Below are positions 12,286-24,239 of a stretch of 64,000 nt of DNA, piece after piece (the first letter of the stretch is position 1; each line of letters begins with the position of its first letter). This DNA is from Megaleporinus macrocephalus (Eukaryota > Chordata > Actinopteri > Characiformes > Anostomidae). The stretch spans positions 39,763,656 to 39,827,655 of the forward strand of contig CM038709.1 in assembly GCA_021613375.1 (NCBI GenBank). The letters run 5' to 3'. The notes beneath the pieces are model-generated. The model searched no databases. It had not been told where the DNA came from and saw only the letters and a list, made by a program, of their open reading frames with translations. Both the position numbers and the translations under genes were made by a program.

Positions 12286-12835
12286 GCATTATAAGCCCCG
12301 CCCCCTCACTCCATTACCCACATTTCCCTGCCAACTTGGAGGGACATCACAAGCACTAACACGCCGCACTCTGGGCCATTCCACTTGGCCCCAACACCAC
12401 CTTCCTATTCTGCGCGTTCCCAGTCCTCCCAATGAGCCAAACTCACCTCTACGCATCCTACAGAGGGGAAGCCCACTGGTCCAGGGGGGGCTGCCCGCTA
12501 CAGGCCGCTTCACTTTAACTACGTGCCCCAGGGTTCACATAATCTCCCCTCGTGGTCTCTGAACTTGCCTTTGAAGTGCCGCTCCGTGGAGATGGCTAAC
12601 GGCTAATGGCTAGGCGCGGATGACTCAGATGTTCAGATTGGCAGAGGGTTAGACGGGCTGCGACAAAAAAGAACTTCGGCCGTTTGAAGTCCAGACCGAG
12701 CGCTGTCATAACAAAACCTCTTATCTCGTCAAAATGGCAACTTCATAGAAGAACGAGAAGCGTTATGAACTTTAACTGCAGTCGCCTGCCAGTGATAACA
12801 AGAGCGAGATGTATTTTGCTGTTAATTATTTATTT
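12286..12835. other. GC-richer unique block
   Basis: Several CpGs, a C-rich patch (taagccccgccccctcactc) and two overlapping frames on opposite strands (12284-12562 + and 12289-12513 -) without recognisable domains. Could be regulatory or a decayed repeat; I cannot assign it. Confidence 0.25.
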
Positions 12836-13105
12836 GTACTTGTAGATCATAGAAACAAGCGGAGTGGAGGTTCTGTTGAGAGTACAGACGTTCAATACAT
12901 AGCACGATCACGTCTGTACAGATGAAGATATTTTATTATGATCTGAGTTTGGTGGAAAATTACAGTTGGACAAGCTTGGTGTCAGAAACCTCCTTTTGCC
13001 ATGGTTCCGTTATACGACATACAGAGAACACACTTAAATTTTAAATTGCTACACATTTTAGTGTCAAATTTAAATTTTGCATACAGCTGTAACAATGTAA
13101 ATGAA

Positions 13106-13478
13106 CCCTTTGATGCACAACCTTAGTCAAAAGATTTTATTTTCTATATATCTGCAATCAATTAATTTTATCATTCCATGAATTCCTCATGTTACTTGTT
13201 TTTAATCATCCAAAATATTGATTTAAGTTGTTGTTTTTTTTTACTTTTTTAATAAATATATTTTTTGTATCACTCCCCTTCTAACACACAACATGGGTCA
13301 ACAGAGTTATGTGTTCACTATGAAATTTCATGGAAACTATTGACATTTGTAAACATTTGCAATTGGGAACATACACAAACACTATTTTTGTTCGTGAAGT
13401 AAATAAATAAGAATTAAAATAATGATTTAAGCAATACATTCAATAACATAGGAAACAAATGGTGTGCATTAGTAAGGG
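13106..13478 (-). mobile_element. piggyBac-type MITE (family P), internally deleted copy
   Basis: Begins CCCTTTGATGCACAA and ends in the inverse gtgtgcattagtaaggg. The interior (ttgtatcactccccttctaa, then gaactattgacatttgt-like text) matches the copies at 20113, 32720 and 46985, here inverted relative to 32720. Ends of the CCCTTT type beside TTAA are typical of piggyBac elements. The bases flanking this copy (TGAA, TTTG) have decayed from TTAA. No coding capacity. Confidence 0.65.
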
Positions 13479-13527
13479 TTTGCTTGGCAATTTATAGTAT
13501 ATGAAGCCCCTGAACCAACATTTAGGT

Positions 13528-14005
13528 ACAAATCTGGTGTGCACCACATACTACCAAGTGAGCACCAGATACTACTAGGTGAGCACCAGATACTATATGG
13601 AGAACACCAGATACTGCTAGTACACCAAATACTACGAAACATACACCATGTCTGCACCTGGTGCTCATCTGATAGTATCTAGTGCGCATCACATGGTATC
13701 TGGTGCTCACCACATAGTAGCTGGTGTGCATCTGGTAGTATTTGGTGCTATGTTGATATCACCCTGTGCACACTTGATAGTTTTGGGTGCACACCACATG
13801 GTATCTGGTGCTTACCACATAGTAGCTGGTGATCACCTAATAGTATCGTTTGTGATTTTGGCAGTTTTTGGTGTTCCGTCGATAGTATCTTGTGCACACT
13901 TGATAGTGTCTGGTGCTAATGCAACAGTTTCTGGTGCTCATATGATTATATCTGGTGCTAATGTGATTGTATCTGGTGCCTACGTGATAGTATTTGTGAA
14001 ACCAA
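13528..14005. repeat. Head-to-head 21-bp minisatellite
   Basis: The right arm (about 13655-14005) is about 16 degenerate 21-bp units of the type tctggtgctcaccacatagt. The left arm (about 13528-13645) holds about five units in reverse complement (gagcaccagatactac). The two arms meet near 13645-13655. The 21-bp period keeps a frame open (13648-14019, heptads like GAHHIVS), which I regard as a repeat artefact. Confidence 0.85.
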
Positions 14006-14086
14006 AATGCACTACTTGAAATATACAAAAAATACTTCAGCCCATTGGAAAACGAGCATGTGTTATGTCACAAGCCAGTTAGCTAT

Positions 14087-14146
14087 CATGACATTGAACA
14101 CTATGACATGACATTGAACACTATGACATGACACTGAACACTATGT
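14087..14146. repeat. Three 20-bp direct repeats
   Basis: Three tandem copies of catgacattgaacactatga; the third has two substitutions. A short partial (gtcactatgac) follows. Confidence 0.9.
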
Positions 14147-14379
14147 CACTATGACTCACCTGTTTTTCTACATGGTTATGTCAAGGCTGTGCAGCTGGTT
14201 CATATGTTATGACAGCAATGTTATGTTTTATTAATCTACCACAACGAGCCAACATGACCAAATACAGTAGTGTAGAATAATTCAGTTTCCTGTATCTGCT
14301 ACCTCATGGCTATATTTACAAAAAAAATAATAATATTAAAATATTCTCGTTTAAGTGGTACTGAAATACCATTAAAACA

Positions 14380-15400
14380 CATGCGGTAAGAAGCCCGTAT
14401 AATTCCGCATGGCGCTACATAACCTTATTTGTAGCTTCTTGTCCTGCAAGCTAATGAATAATGCATGCGTGCCAGTAGCAAGAGTGTGCACTGGTGTGCG
14501 AGTGTGTGCGTCAGCCAGAGATCAGGAAATGCTCTGCTCGAGGAGCCCTTGCCCTAACTTAGCAACCTCCAACCGAGCTGCCTAGCATCGCAGTAGCGCC
14601 GCAGATGAAAGCGGGAAGTCAAAAGGCCAGCGCTGTTGTGTGTGAGCACCATCTACTACCGCAGATATACTCTCGCCTCCAGCACACTTCTATCCCTCCA
14701 CTCCGACGCAGCCCGAATCCTCTGGAGGACGTCGTAGTCCAATAATGAAGCTCAACCCGGCTCTTGGCAGGTTCGGGCTAACATCTGTGCGCTAGCAGCA
14801 GGAACAAACAGAAGTCAGAACACGATCGATACGTAATCTCACAATTACGACTTGACTTATGACAACATCAATAAAGCAGGGTTGGAGGAACGGCGATGGT
14901 GATGGTTGGAGCTGGAGGAGCACACAAAAGGTGCTAGGTGTTACGCGGAGAGGTTGAATACATCAAGTTCATTTGACCCAAGGACTTTCCTTGGGCTTCT
15001 GACCGTCAGAATCAACAAGAAAAAAGGCAGTTCGCCTCATTAGGGAGTTTCGAGCTCATCGCCTCACAAATCAACGGAAGAAAAAAGCTGTGTACATACG
15101 AGAAGACTCTTGATTACTCATAAAGGAGACGTTCCAGGCCAAACCGTTAGCACCCAGCTAATAGTTAGGAAATAAATGCCCGTTCAATCAACGTCCATAC
15201 AAGGGACCGAATAGACGTCCATTTGTTTGGGCCCTTGTAAGTTGTTCTTGCTGGATTGCAGTTAAGAGAGAGCAGTACCTTTCTTAATGGGAAGCAGATG
15301 GTAGCAAACCGAGTTCCATCTGTGAAAAGCAGGTGTCTGCCAATGGGCCCCGAGTCAAGAACTACCTGACCCAAGATAAATATCTCCATTTGGATATCTC
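14380..15400. other. CpG-retaining unique block
   Basis: Mixed-composition DNA with many CpGs (for example ccgacgcagcccg and gaggacgtcgtag). The small frames at 15165-15389 (-) and 15333-15563 (+) overlap in opposite orientation and carry no domain. It may be conserved non-coding sequence. No repeat seen. Confidence 0.25.
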
Positions 15401-15649
15401 TATCCCTCCACTATTCCTTCTTTTGTTCTTCTCTCGGTCGGAGCTCTGGTCATTCTTTTCTACCATACTTAGATATGCTAACAATAGTAAGCTCATAAAG
15501 TTGCTTATACGATTATCTGAATACAATCAGAATAACATCAGCCTACAAACACTTTGTACTTAGTCTTCACCGGATGAGACAAGTAACTTCTATTCATTCT
15601 TAGCCCAGTTTTTGGTCTCGCTTGTGCTCTCGCCTGTCATGTTTCCCTT

Positions 15650-16949
15650 TTCCCTTATAGCATTCGCCATCACACACTGGCTTTCACTTCTTGTTAGCCA
15701 AGTTAGCATTTTTCTTTCTCTTCCCACCTCATTTTTCCAGAAGATGGACAGTTAATGTTGGGCAGGCGAGATGTTTGGCTTTACTTATTTGGGAAGTGCC
15801 CCACAGATTCTCTACAGATGTTTAACCTAAAGATCAACAGGGTCAGGCTTAATACCAAGGTTAAGGTTAGGTGTCTAGAGTTCTGCATACGTTTGCCATT
15901 ACAATGTAAACAAAGTCCTTCAGAGTGGGTTTGGTTTGAAATGGTTGATTGTAGAGACTAAGATTTCTTTACAGTGGGAATAAATGGAACCAGGGGTCTC
16001 CATGTTTACAACAAAGACATGGTTTAAAGCCACCAGTGAACCTACATGTATCTTCTATTTACTCATTTTTTATTAATAGCATTGATGATGGTAAAATCTG
16101 GAAATAATATGTTTTTTCTCAGGACTATTTTGCCTCCCAACACCTTGTATGTACTCATAGATTAAAATGGTTTAACAAGATGCTCACATCACTCTCTTTC
16201 TCACCCTCTCTGAGATGGAAAGTGAGTTAGCGTTAGCCAAATGAGGTCACGTGGTTCCATGAGATTTCTTTCCAGTTACTATTTTTGGGCAAAACTATCT
16301 TTAACTAAGACTTCCAGCTCTCTCTCTCCTTCTCTTCTCAGGGGAGGAGGGGAGAGCCAGCATTAGCCAGATGTGTTAGCGCTAGCCCATCGGTTCAACT
16401 AGCTTTCACTTCTTGCTAGCCAAGTTAGCATTTTTAGGCAACATATATTTATCTATGTCCCCCATTCTAGATAGAGATAGATTAGATTGCAATGTTTGGT
16501 CAAATTTAATCTGGACAGTCCCCAACAAATTCTCTACCTATCTTCATAATAAGCAGGGTCAGGCTTAATCCCAAGGTCATGGTTAGGTTTTGAGAGTACT
16601 GCAAACAATTCATCATGGTAAATCATTCAGAGTGAGTTTCATGTGAAATCGTTGATTGTATACGCTCAGGTGTCTTTACCGTGGTGGTGATGGGAACCAG
16701 GCGTCATCATGTCTACAACACAAACATAGCTATTTGATTTAAAACCACTAGTGGCCCTACGCAAGTCTTCTATGTTAATGAGTATTTTGTTCATTTATTT
16801 CTCTCACTCTTTTGCTCTCTTTCTCCACCTCTCTGAGATGGAAAGTAAGTTAGCTTTAGCCAAATGAGGTCACATGGTTCCATTAGCTTTCATTCAAGTT
16901 ACTCTTTTTGGGCAAAACTATCTTTAACTTACTCCCTGACCTTTCTCTG

Positions 16950-16980
<31 letters not shown>

Positions 16981-17350
16981 TCTAAGGGCATAAGGGGCGA
17001 GGGGTCAGCATTAGCCTGATGCATTAGCCCTAGTCACGGTTTAACTAGCTTTCAATCACTGTGAACCAATGTTAGCCCTAAAATATTTCTCATCTCAAGC
17101 TCCCACTTCTCATGTTTCTCTTTCTTTCTTCTCAGCTGTCTTTTCCACGAGATGGAGAGCTAGTTAGCGTTAGCCAGTTTGCACGGCTTCACTACCTTTC
17201 ATTAATGCTCTGCCAAGTTAGCATTTTTGGCTAATGATATTACTCTTTATTTCCCTCACTCATTCTCTCATACTTCTCTCTTTCTCTTTCTCTTTTTTCT
17301 TGCCACCATGGAGTGAATTACTGGTAGCCAGATGAGAGCGCATGGTTCCA
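15650..17350. repeat. Degenerate local duplication, units of about 620-710 bp
   Basis: The block gagatggaaagtgagttagc / caaatgaggtcac / gggcaaaactatctttaac occurs at 16211 and again at 16835. A second block (cagggtcaggcttaat-ccaaggt, then gattgta) occurs at 15838-15960 and 16553-16675. Decayed partial copies follow at 17150 and 17310. Many GTTAGC motifs and CT-rich tracts run throughout. No coding content. Confidence 0.7.
16943..16982. repeat. (CT)n microsatellite
   Basis: Interrupted CT/TTTCTC run inside the local duplication. Confidence 0.85.
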
Positions 17351-17395
17351 CTGATATCTTAATATCTCTGTTGAAATATCTCTCTTTCTTTCTCC

Positions 17396-17398
<3 letters not shown>

Positions 17399-17458
<60 letters not shown>
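17399..17458. repeat. (TA)n microsatellite
   Basis: About 60 bp of pure TA repeat. It produces the IYIYIY tracts of two overlapping minus-strand frames (17268-17660 and 17359-17787), which are not genes. Confidence 0.97.
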
Positions 17459-17461
<3 letters not shown>

Positions 17462-18010
17462 CCATCATTATCTCTCTCTCTCTGTTGTCCAGTAGATGGA
17501 GGTTTTGAGGTGTGGCTGCTGTTGCAGGAAGGCCAGCACAAGTGAGGCATTGTGGGCCAAAGCAGAGACAGCCACTGCCCCCCATCACTCGACCCCTCCC
17601 TCCGCCGCCTGCCACAGCTGTGCATGAACAAGCCCAGGGGCAGAGCACAACATATATCACTGTGGACGCTGGTGGGGGGATGCTTCAAAAGGTGTCCAGG
17701 CCCAAAGAGCACTAGTGTCCTTTCAAACAAATGGCCACGGAACACATACAGTAAATCAAGTGGGGTGAAGCCACTGGCTGTGTCCATGACAGAGTAAAAG
17801 ATGAACTGGTGGAAAGAAGTGAGAGGCTTGCCTCACGTGAGAGTGATATACTCTTTATATACATCCATTTTAAATAATGCATGTCAGAGTTTACTTCTTA
17901 AACGGCCTGTGTGTGAATCCATACTGGAATTCCTCAGATTCATAGTGTGCTGCATAATTCATAACACACTCTTTATTTACCATTCAAAGAAGCATCTTCA
18001 TACTTAAAGA
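17459..18010. other. Short GC-rich stretch, no recognised gene
   Basis: 17500-17720 is GC-rich and open in three frames on two strands, but no frame has a recognisable motif and the frames contradict one another. 17800-18010 is AT-rich. Confidence 0.35.
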
Positions 18011-18014
18011 GTTT

Positions 18015-18725
18015 TGTAGGCAGTGAAATGGCTCTTTAGATTGAAGGAGAATATGTTGTGGAGGGTTCTGCTATCATTTTGATGTTACGCTTGTAATAAC
18101 AGGCAAACTCTTTTTGGTGTTAAATAGAACCATTTTGAACAACTATTATATACACTACTGTCATAGGGGGCACCTTAGCAAAGTTTAAAACCCTTTATCC
18201 TAGCAATACATGTATTTTCACCAGTTAGAACACCAGATATCATTAGAACACAAACACAAAGTATGATAAATATCTTATTCTTAAAGAAATAGATAATATC
18301 TTATGCCAAAGCTTAAAAAAAAAAGTTTAGTTCCAGATTTCTCCTGGACTTTTGTGCCTATAAAGTCAGTGGTTCTACATCGAACCATGAACACTCAAAG
18401 AATCATTTGAGTAACTGAATAGTAATTTGCACGGTGAGATGTTTCTTCAGATTGATGGAGAATATATAGTGGAGGGTTCTGCTATCATTGTGATGTCACG
18501 CTTGTAATGATAGGCAAACCCTTTAGAACCATTTTGAACAAATACTATATACACTACTGTGCAAAAGTTTAAAAACCCTTTATCTTAGCAATACGTGTAT
18601 TTTCACCAGTTACAACACCAGATACCAGTAGAGTATGATGTATATCTTATTCTGAAAAAAGTAGACAATATCTTGTACGCCAGCTTAAGTTTAGTTCCAG
18701 ATTTCTCCTAGACTTTTGTGCCTAA
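18015..18725. repeat. Tandem duplication, period about 412 bp, of a dispersed transposon fragment
   Basis: ggagaatatgttgtggaggg at about 18046 recurs as ggagaatatatagtggaggg at about 18458, followed in both by gttctgctatcatt, aggcaaac, actactgt and gttccagatttctcct in the same order. The phrase aaaagtttaaaaacccttta resembles a Tc1-like inverted-repeat end. A third partial copy (ggttctacatagaacc, ttcttcagattgatgg) lies at 19438-19540. Confidence 0.75.
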
Positions 18726-19190
18726 AGCCTCATTTATACTAAGCGTTAAATACAGATATGCATGAAGCTTTCTGTACGTACTCTGCGTTCATTTCATGCG
18801 TTATTTGCACGTTTTTGGAAAACTTGCGAATACAGACAGGATGGGGCAATACTGCTGCAGACCATGGGGGCAGTACAAGACATGACCACTTCCATACGAA
18901 CATGATGAAGAAGAAATGTCAGGACTTTGTAAAGATTGGTTGTGCGAGTTGGTTAGAAATTTTAACCATGATGTACCCATGGTTTTGCATAGTTTTTGAA
19001 TTTAGGACAGAACTAAGGGATTGTCAAAGTAAAATGTTGAAAAAATAAAAAGACAGGAGTAAGATACAAGATATTATATTATAAAATAAGATATAAAAAC
19101 AACTAAGATAAAAGTAAAAATTTAAAAGTAGGAATTAATAAAATCGTAGGTAAGAAATGCAAAGCCTACCTGGCTACAGGAGCCGTTTAG

Positions 19191-19405
19191 CTCAAACTTG
19201 TGGAGTGCACCTAACACTTATGTTGGATCGAGGTTGGATCACGTTCTGACCACAAAAGAACTGCTCTGGAGTGGTGCGGTTTGCTTCACCCGAGTGTGAT
19301 TACTGTTTTCACACCTGCTAAAACAAACCGCACCAAGGGTGCAAACGAACCTGAGACTGTTTAAACCGGGCTAAATAGTGCTGGTGTGAAACGCCCCAAG
19401 ACTTT
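19191..19405. mobile_element. Dispersed non-autonomous repeat with inverted core
   Basis: tggagtggtgcggtttg and caaaccgcaccaagggtg are inverted copies about 50 bp apart, in the style of a teleost MITE family known for GGTGCGGTTT-type text. Ends not defined. Confidence 0.35.
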
Positions 19406-19559
19406 AGCACATATGGATCTTCAAGGCTTCTTTAGTAAAGACAGTGGTTCTACATAGAACCTTGAAAACTCAAAGAACTGTTTGAGTAACTAAATGGTTA
19501 TCTGTTAATTGAGATGTTTCTTCAGATTGATGGATTGATCTTAAAGAAGCATCATTTAT

Positions 19560-19860
19560 AGCAGATTTAAAAAGGCTTCGTTGTAAGCAGATATCTCAGT
19601 TGTGGAGATAGCACGTGGGCATCGTGGACATAAGGCAAGCATCTGAGGCCTGAGGGGGATGAAGGCAAGAGCAACAGCGGGGAACCTTTCAACATCGTTC
19701 AGCGTTAAAGACGGCCAAAAAAGCAACTCGGGCTCAGAAGAGCGGCAAGGTCGAGGGCAGGCAGCGAGCTGGAAACCAATAGGCCTTGCTAGCCGTCGGA
19801 AATCAAGAACAGTGACACACAGGCGTGTTGGCCTCTCCCCGGGTGTGGCCTTTTAGGCTT
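19560..19860. other. CpG-retaining unique block
   Basis: GC-richer than its surroundings, with cagcgttaaagacgg and agccgtcgg. One 65-residue frame on plus (19659-19856) has a low-complexity basic composition and no domain. Function unknown. Confidence 0.25.
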
Positions 19861-20112
19861 CAGAGTCCATGAGCTGCCACAGGAAGCCCCTCGCTGCTGA
19901 GCTTCTCCTGCCTACTGTCCATAATGCTGCCTTCTATATCTCTTTCTTAATATATCTTACCTCTGATACCCTCTCCTCAGTTTCCACTTGGCCTTGAAAC
20001 TGGGCAAACCAGCTCCACTTATTAGCGTCCACTCAGAGGCCTAAGAAACTTTGAAGTCTTGCCAAACATTTCTGTTATGACACAAAGGTTTAGGGTTTGT
20101 GTGGCATCTTAA

Positions 20113-20585
20113 CCCTTTGATGCACAAGCTAAGTAAACCCTATCTTGACCCGTATTCATTTCCTATGTTATTGTATGTACTGCTGAGTATCTCTTTGGAA
20201 TATCTATTGAAATCAGTTTATTGCATTATTTAATGTTCCAGGGGTTTATTACATATCTTGTTTTACATTACATTACATTCACTTGTGTCATTATTTTAAT
20301 ACTTATTTATTTACTTCATGAATAAGAATAGTGTTTCTGACTGCAAATGTTCTCAAATGTCAATAGTTCCTCTCCAGTAGTGTATAGTGAATACATAAGG
20401 GTCAATTTTGACCTAAGTTATATGTAAGAAGGGAGCGATACAAAAATGTTTTTTGAAGTAAAAGAAGAAAACTGAAAAATCGATTTGTGATGATCAAAAA
20501 CAAGTAACATGCGGAATTCATGGAAGCTTGAATGATGAAATTAATTTAATAAAATCTCAATTCCAATGTTATTAAGCATAAGGCG
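20113..20585 (+). mobile_element. piggyBac-type MITE (family P), near full length
   Basis: Starts CCCTTTGATGCACAAGC directly after TTAA (20109-20112). The interior matches 32720-33193 in order: ttcatttcctatg, ctgctgagtatctctttgg, aaatcagttta, tatttatttacttcatgaat, gtcaatagttcct and tagtgaatacataag. The right end near 20580 has decayed. No coding capacity. Confidence 0.65.
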
Positions 20586-20704
20586 ATTGAATTCATTTTG
20601 GTACATTTCTATTGGTCCATTCATCATCAAATTACTTCAAACATCCTGACGCTGGCTGGAGAGTTCAACAAGATGTGGAGACAAGGTTTTACTCTAACAG
20701 CAAC

Positions 20705-21060
20705 AACATATAGTGTGCTGTGCAAAAGTTTGGGTACCCTCTGTCAAATTGCATATGTTTACCATTTTTCTAGGTGAATATATCGTCGCTGTCCAATGAA
20801 AAACAAGTATCTTCAAAATTGCAACTTTACAGGAGAGAACAAAACCATACTTTGCTTTCAATGTCAATGTCAAAGTCAATGGAACTATAATTTTTTCCAA
20901 GCTATTTTGCAATATTTCAATTGATCCATTTATCGTGAAATTTTGACACAACCATTGGTGTGTTTAAATAATGTAGAAAACTCAAAATCGACGAAATGGA
21001 GATACATATTTTTCATTGGACAGTGACGATATGCTGGCGTGAAAATGTCTACAATGAAAT
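20705..21060. mobile_element. MITE family A nested beside a Tc1-like end
   Basis: Family A runs from atcgtcgctgtccaatgaaa (about 20778) to cattggacagtgacgat (about 21030), so its ends are inverted repeats of about 20 bp. Between them lie the family landmarks ctttacaggagagaac, gtcaatggaac and ttttccaagctattttg. Just upstream, tgtgcaaaagtttgggtacc is a Tc1-like terminal motif. Family A recurs at 25138, 36325, 36571, 41855, 45351 and 54650. Confidence 0.65.
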
Positions 21061-22764
21061 GCTGTACTAGCTTTTGTGTAAGGCTGATAGACCGAGTTAA
21101 AAAAGAAGATAGGATCATATAAATGTGACATATTGCCTATTTGCGCATATGCAAAATGAGGTGAAAAGTTTTTTCAAATAATGATTTGGTTTGAAAAAAA
21201 AAGGAAAATCTGCGCTACAGGCTGAATATACTAAGTGGTTGGGAAGGGATGTGTAGCCAAACACAAAAACATTTATGGCAACACCACAAATCCTGTATTC
21301 ACAATGTTGTATAAAGGCATTATATGTCATGCATAATACCTTATAATCCCTGACATGAGCCTGTATAGTTGCTAACCCATAATTTCATGCATAACCCTAT
21401 ACAGCAAGAGGATATGATTGTAATATGTAAACATGAATGTAATGCATATCAGTTTTACAGTGTCTTTAATGTAGAGCATCCAGACCCAACAGTCGTTACC
21501 ACCCTGTGACATATTCACTGAAAAAGCTTTTATATGTAGGTTTAAATGAGCCAATGCCCATTATTAGAATGTTTTATGTATGCTATATAGTGCCTATTAT
21601 AGCAATATAGAGGGCGAGCAGCTGGGCTTCAACCCGCACTACCATATACAAGGTCTGAAATTGGATTAACTGTGTTAACAGTGTTAGTAGCAATAGTGAT
21701 TTAGCATTTTTCCATATTATTATTAGGTTGCATATTTATTTTATTAAGCTTTTTCTTGCCTTTAAGGCTTCCTAGTTTATTGTTTGACTCTAGTTACTAA
21801 TAGAACCAACACTTGCAGCCCCTATATGCAATGCAAACTTGTAGTTTTTAATTGAATTGAATTTATTTACGTTACTTTTAGATCAAACAGCCCCCTTTGG
21901 TATTCCTGTTACTGAACTAAACAACAAATAAAGTTAACAGCAAGAAACCCCAGACTTTTAAATTATGGGATAGAACCTTTTTGGAGTCGGTGTGTAAGAC
22001 AGAATTCCTAACTTAAAGATCCTAAGTTAAAAGCTGCTCTACGGTTAGACATTTATTAAAGCTATCAGCTTCATCATTATTTAGAGCCTCGCTTTGGTCT
22101 TCAGTTGAATCGCCTTGTGATTCTGCGGTTGAATCTTTGAATGAAAGCCAAATGCGTCACTTGTAGAATCTAAAGGCTTTTAATGCAAGTACACCGAAAT
22201 TATTTATTCAAGAGCTGCTGCAAGTTCTTGTTGCTTGTTGCACCTGAATAATGTATAATTAAACAGCGTTTAACTTTACAAACTATTGCAGCTAAATTGT
22301 GATGTTGTACAAGAGATCTAGAGTACGTAGGATGCATGTATAAACCACCCAATAATCTCTATAGAAAAGCTTTGGCCAACATTATGGGATCCTCAGGGGC
22401 AGCCATATATCACCCTAGGGTCACAATGCCAGATACCAGCTAGTTGGATATAAAAGTCCCCCAGCATTGATCAATGTAGCATTGGAACTGTGTTCTCTAG
22501 AGTGATAGAGCTCCATCCAGTACCTTAGGGATGAGTAAGAGTGATTAAGATCTAGTCATCCTACATGAGTACCTGACCTCACTAATGCTTTGTGGTTGCT
22601 ACGGTAGACTTCAAGAAAGTGGAGGTGAGCTCCCAAATGTTGCTTCTCTAAGAACCACTGAGCAGGAGTCTACAAACAGACATATAAGTGATTAATTTTA
22701 GTTTACATTTAAGATAATCCAACCACATAACAAGTTTCCAAAACTGGAGATAAAAAAGTCATTG
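21061..22764. other. AT-rich DNA, mostly unrecognised
   Basis: No credible gene. About 22430-22600 (cagcattgatcaatgtagca, agagctccatccagtacc, acctgacctcactaatgc) reads like a dispersed vertebrate DNA-transposon fragment; a short relative lies at 49690-49730 (cattggagctgtgttc). Small frames at 21115-21330 and 21372-21554 (-) have no domain. Confidence 0.35.
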
Positions 22765-23080
22765 AAAGCTGCAGCAACCAGTAACAACCTGGAAGACCTG
22801 GTAGGCCACCAAAACTGCCTCTATTAATGTTTAAGAGGTTGGACAACACCAAGCTCCACTCTCTCCACTTAATTTCTGAAAACATCCACTTCCATTGTAA
22901 GTGGACACATCTGCACTATGGGGTCTTAAAGGATGTGTAGCTGTTCGAGAAGCTCCTCAATGAGAAAAGGAGATACAGACACATCAAACAAAGAAGCTGC
23001 CAGTGTTATCACCCCAATGGACTGACCACCCCAGAGTCCAGACGTTAAGATCACTAAATGTATTTGAAATTATGCATACA
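22765..23080 (+). pseudogene. Tc1-like transposase relic
   Basis: The plus strand keeps two transposase landmarks in order. Near 22790-22815 is a decoded EDLVGHQ-like run that corresponds to the GRPRK-type linker after the paired-type DNA-binding domain. At 23014-23045 MDWPPQSPDV stands where functional elements have the WPPQSPDLN block before the third catalytic acid. Several stops and frameshifts lie between them. The expected full length of about 340 codons is reduced to about 100, so it is dead. It abuts the tail of the SINE at 23085. Confidence 0.55.
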
Positions 23081-23084
23081 TTTA

Positions 23085-24078
23085 TCACATTTGGCAGACA
23101 CTCTTATCCAGACAGACACGGGTAGGTGAAGTAGTGTTACAGTTTATATGTACACAGGTAGGTGAAGGTAGTGTTACAGTTTATATGTACACAGGTAGGT
23201 GAAGGTAGTGTTACAAATTACCTGTACACAGGTAGGTGAAGATAGTGTTACAGTTTATATGTACACAGGTAGGTGAAGGTAGTGTTACAAATTACCTGTA
23301 CACAGGTAGGTGAAGGTAGTGTTACAGTTTACATGTACACAGGTAGGTGAAGGTAGTGTTACAAATTACCTGTACGCAGGTAGGTGAAGGTAGTGTTACA
23401 GTTTACATGTACACAGGTAGGTGAAGGTAGTGTTACAGTTTATATGTACACAGGTAGGTGAAGGTAGTGTTACAAATTACCTGTACACAGGTAGGTGAAG
23501 GTAGTGTTACAGTTTACCTGTACACAGGTAGGTGAAGGTAGTGTTACAGTTTACATGTACACATGTAGGTGAAGGTAGTGTTACAGTTTATATGTACACA
23601 GGTAGGTGAAGGTAGTGTTACAGTTTACCTGTACACATGTAGGTGAAGGTAGTGTTACAGTTTATATGTACACAGGTAGGTGAAGGTAGTGTTACAGTTT
23701 ACCTGTACACAGGTAGGTGAAGGTAGTGTTACAGTTTACATGTACACAGGTAGGTGAAGGTAGTGTTACAGTTTACATGTACACATGTAGGTGAAGGTAG
23801 TGTTACAGTTTATATGTACACAGGTAGGTGAAGGTAGTGTTACAGTTTACATGTACACAGGTAGGTGAAGGTAGTGTTACAAATTACCTGCACACAGGTA
23901 GGTGAAGGTAGTGTTACAGTTTACATGTACACAGGTAGGTGAAGATCTTAGTCTTATGAGTCCTGCTCAAGGACTCTTACTGGTATAGTGTAAGGTGGTA
24001 ACCAGGTGGGGAATCAAACCCCAGCCTACAGTATGGAGGGTCGCAGTGTAACCCACTACACAATACCAACCACTAAAC
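23085..24078 (-). mobile_element. tRNA-derived SINE (family A) with internal 37-bp expansion
   Basis: Read on minus, the order is: head ggttggtattgtgtagtggg with an A-box-like core at 24052-24063 (10/12 to TRGCNNAGYNGG); B-box-like GGTTTGATTCC at 24010-24020 (10/11); body aagagtccttgagcaggac; the 37-bp array; and the tail CTGGATAAGAGTGTCTGCCA followed by aatgtgataaatgt. The tail matches the stem-loop style 3' end that L2/UnaL2-type LINE reverse transcriptases recognise. The A-to-B spacing of about 40 bp fits a tRNA-like Pol III promoter. This is the most complete family A copy in the window. Confidence 0.75.
23112..23945. repeat. 37-bp minisatellite, about 22 units
   Basis: Unit acaggtaggtgaaggtagtg followed by ttacagtttatatgtac, alternating with a ttacaaattacctgtac variant. 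Much more uniform than the 10594-11140 array, so the expansion is probably recent. Each unit carries CAGGTAGGT, which matches a 5' splice-site consensus on plus. Confidence 0.97.
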
Positions 24079-24239
24079 CATTACTTGGGATGGTGAGCAG
24101 CATAGAATTGCTAAAGCGGCCTCTCAGACTGAATTTTGTGGTGTGGTGAAATATCTCAGCTGCTAAGATCTTTGAAAAAATCAAAATGATAGGAACTGAA
24201 GGTGGTCTCTGACTTTCGCACGGTACTGTATAGTACATT

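Noticed and set aside
13648..14019. 123-codon frame of heptads (GAHHIVS type), possible coiled or beta-repeat protein
   Set aside because: It follows the 21-bp minisatellite and has neither a unique start nor end domain; the left arm is inverted.
17268..17787. Overlapping minus frames of 130 and 142 codons with an IYIYIY tract
   Set aside because: The tract is a (TA)n microsatellite, and the remaining residues show no domain in either of the two competing frames.
23085..24078. True tRNA gene at the SINE head (24000-24078, minus)
   Set aside because: A and B boxes are present but degraded, and I cannot fold a full cloverleaf with a paired acceptor stem; SINE head is the better call.
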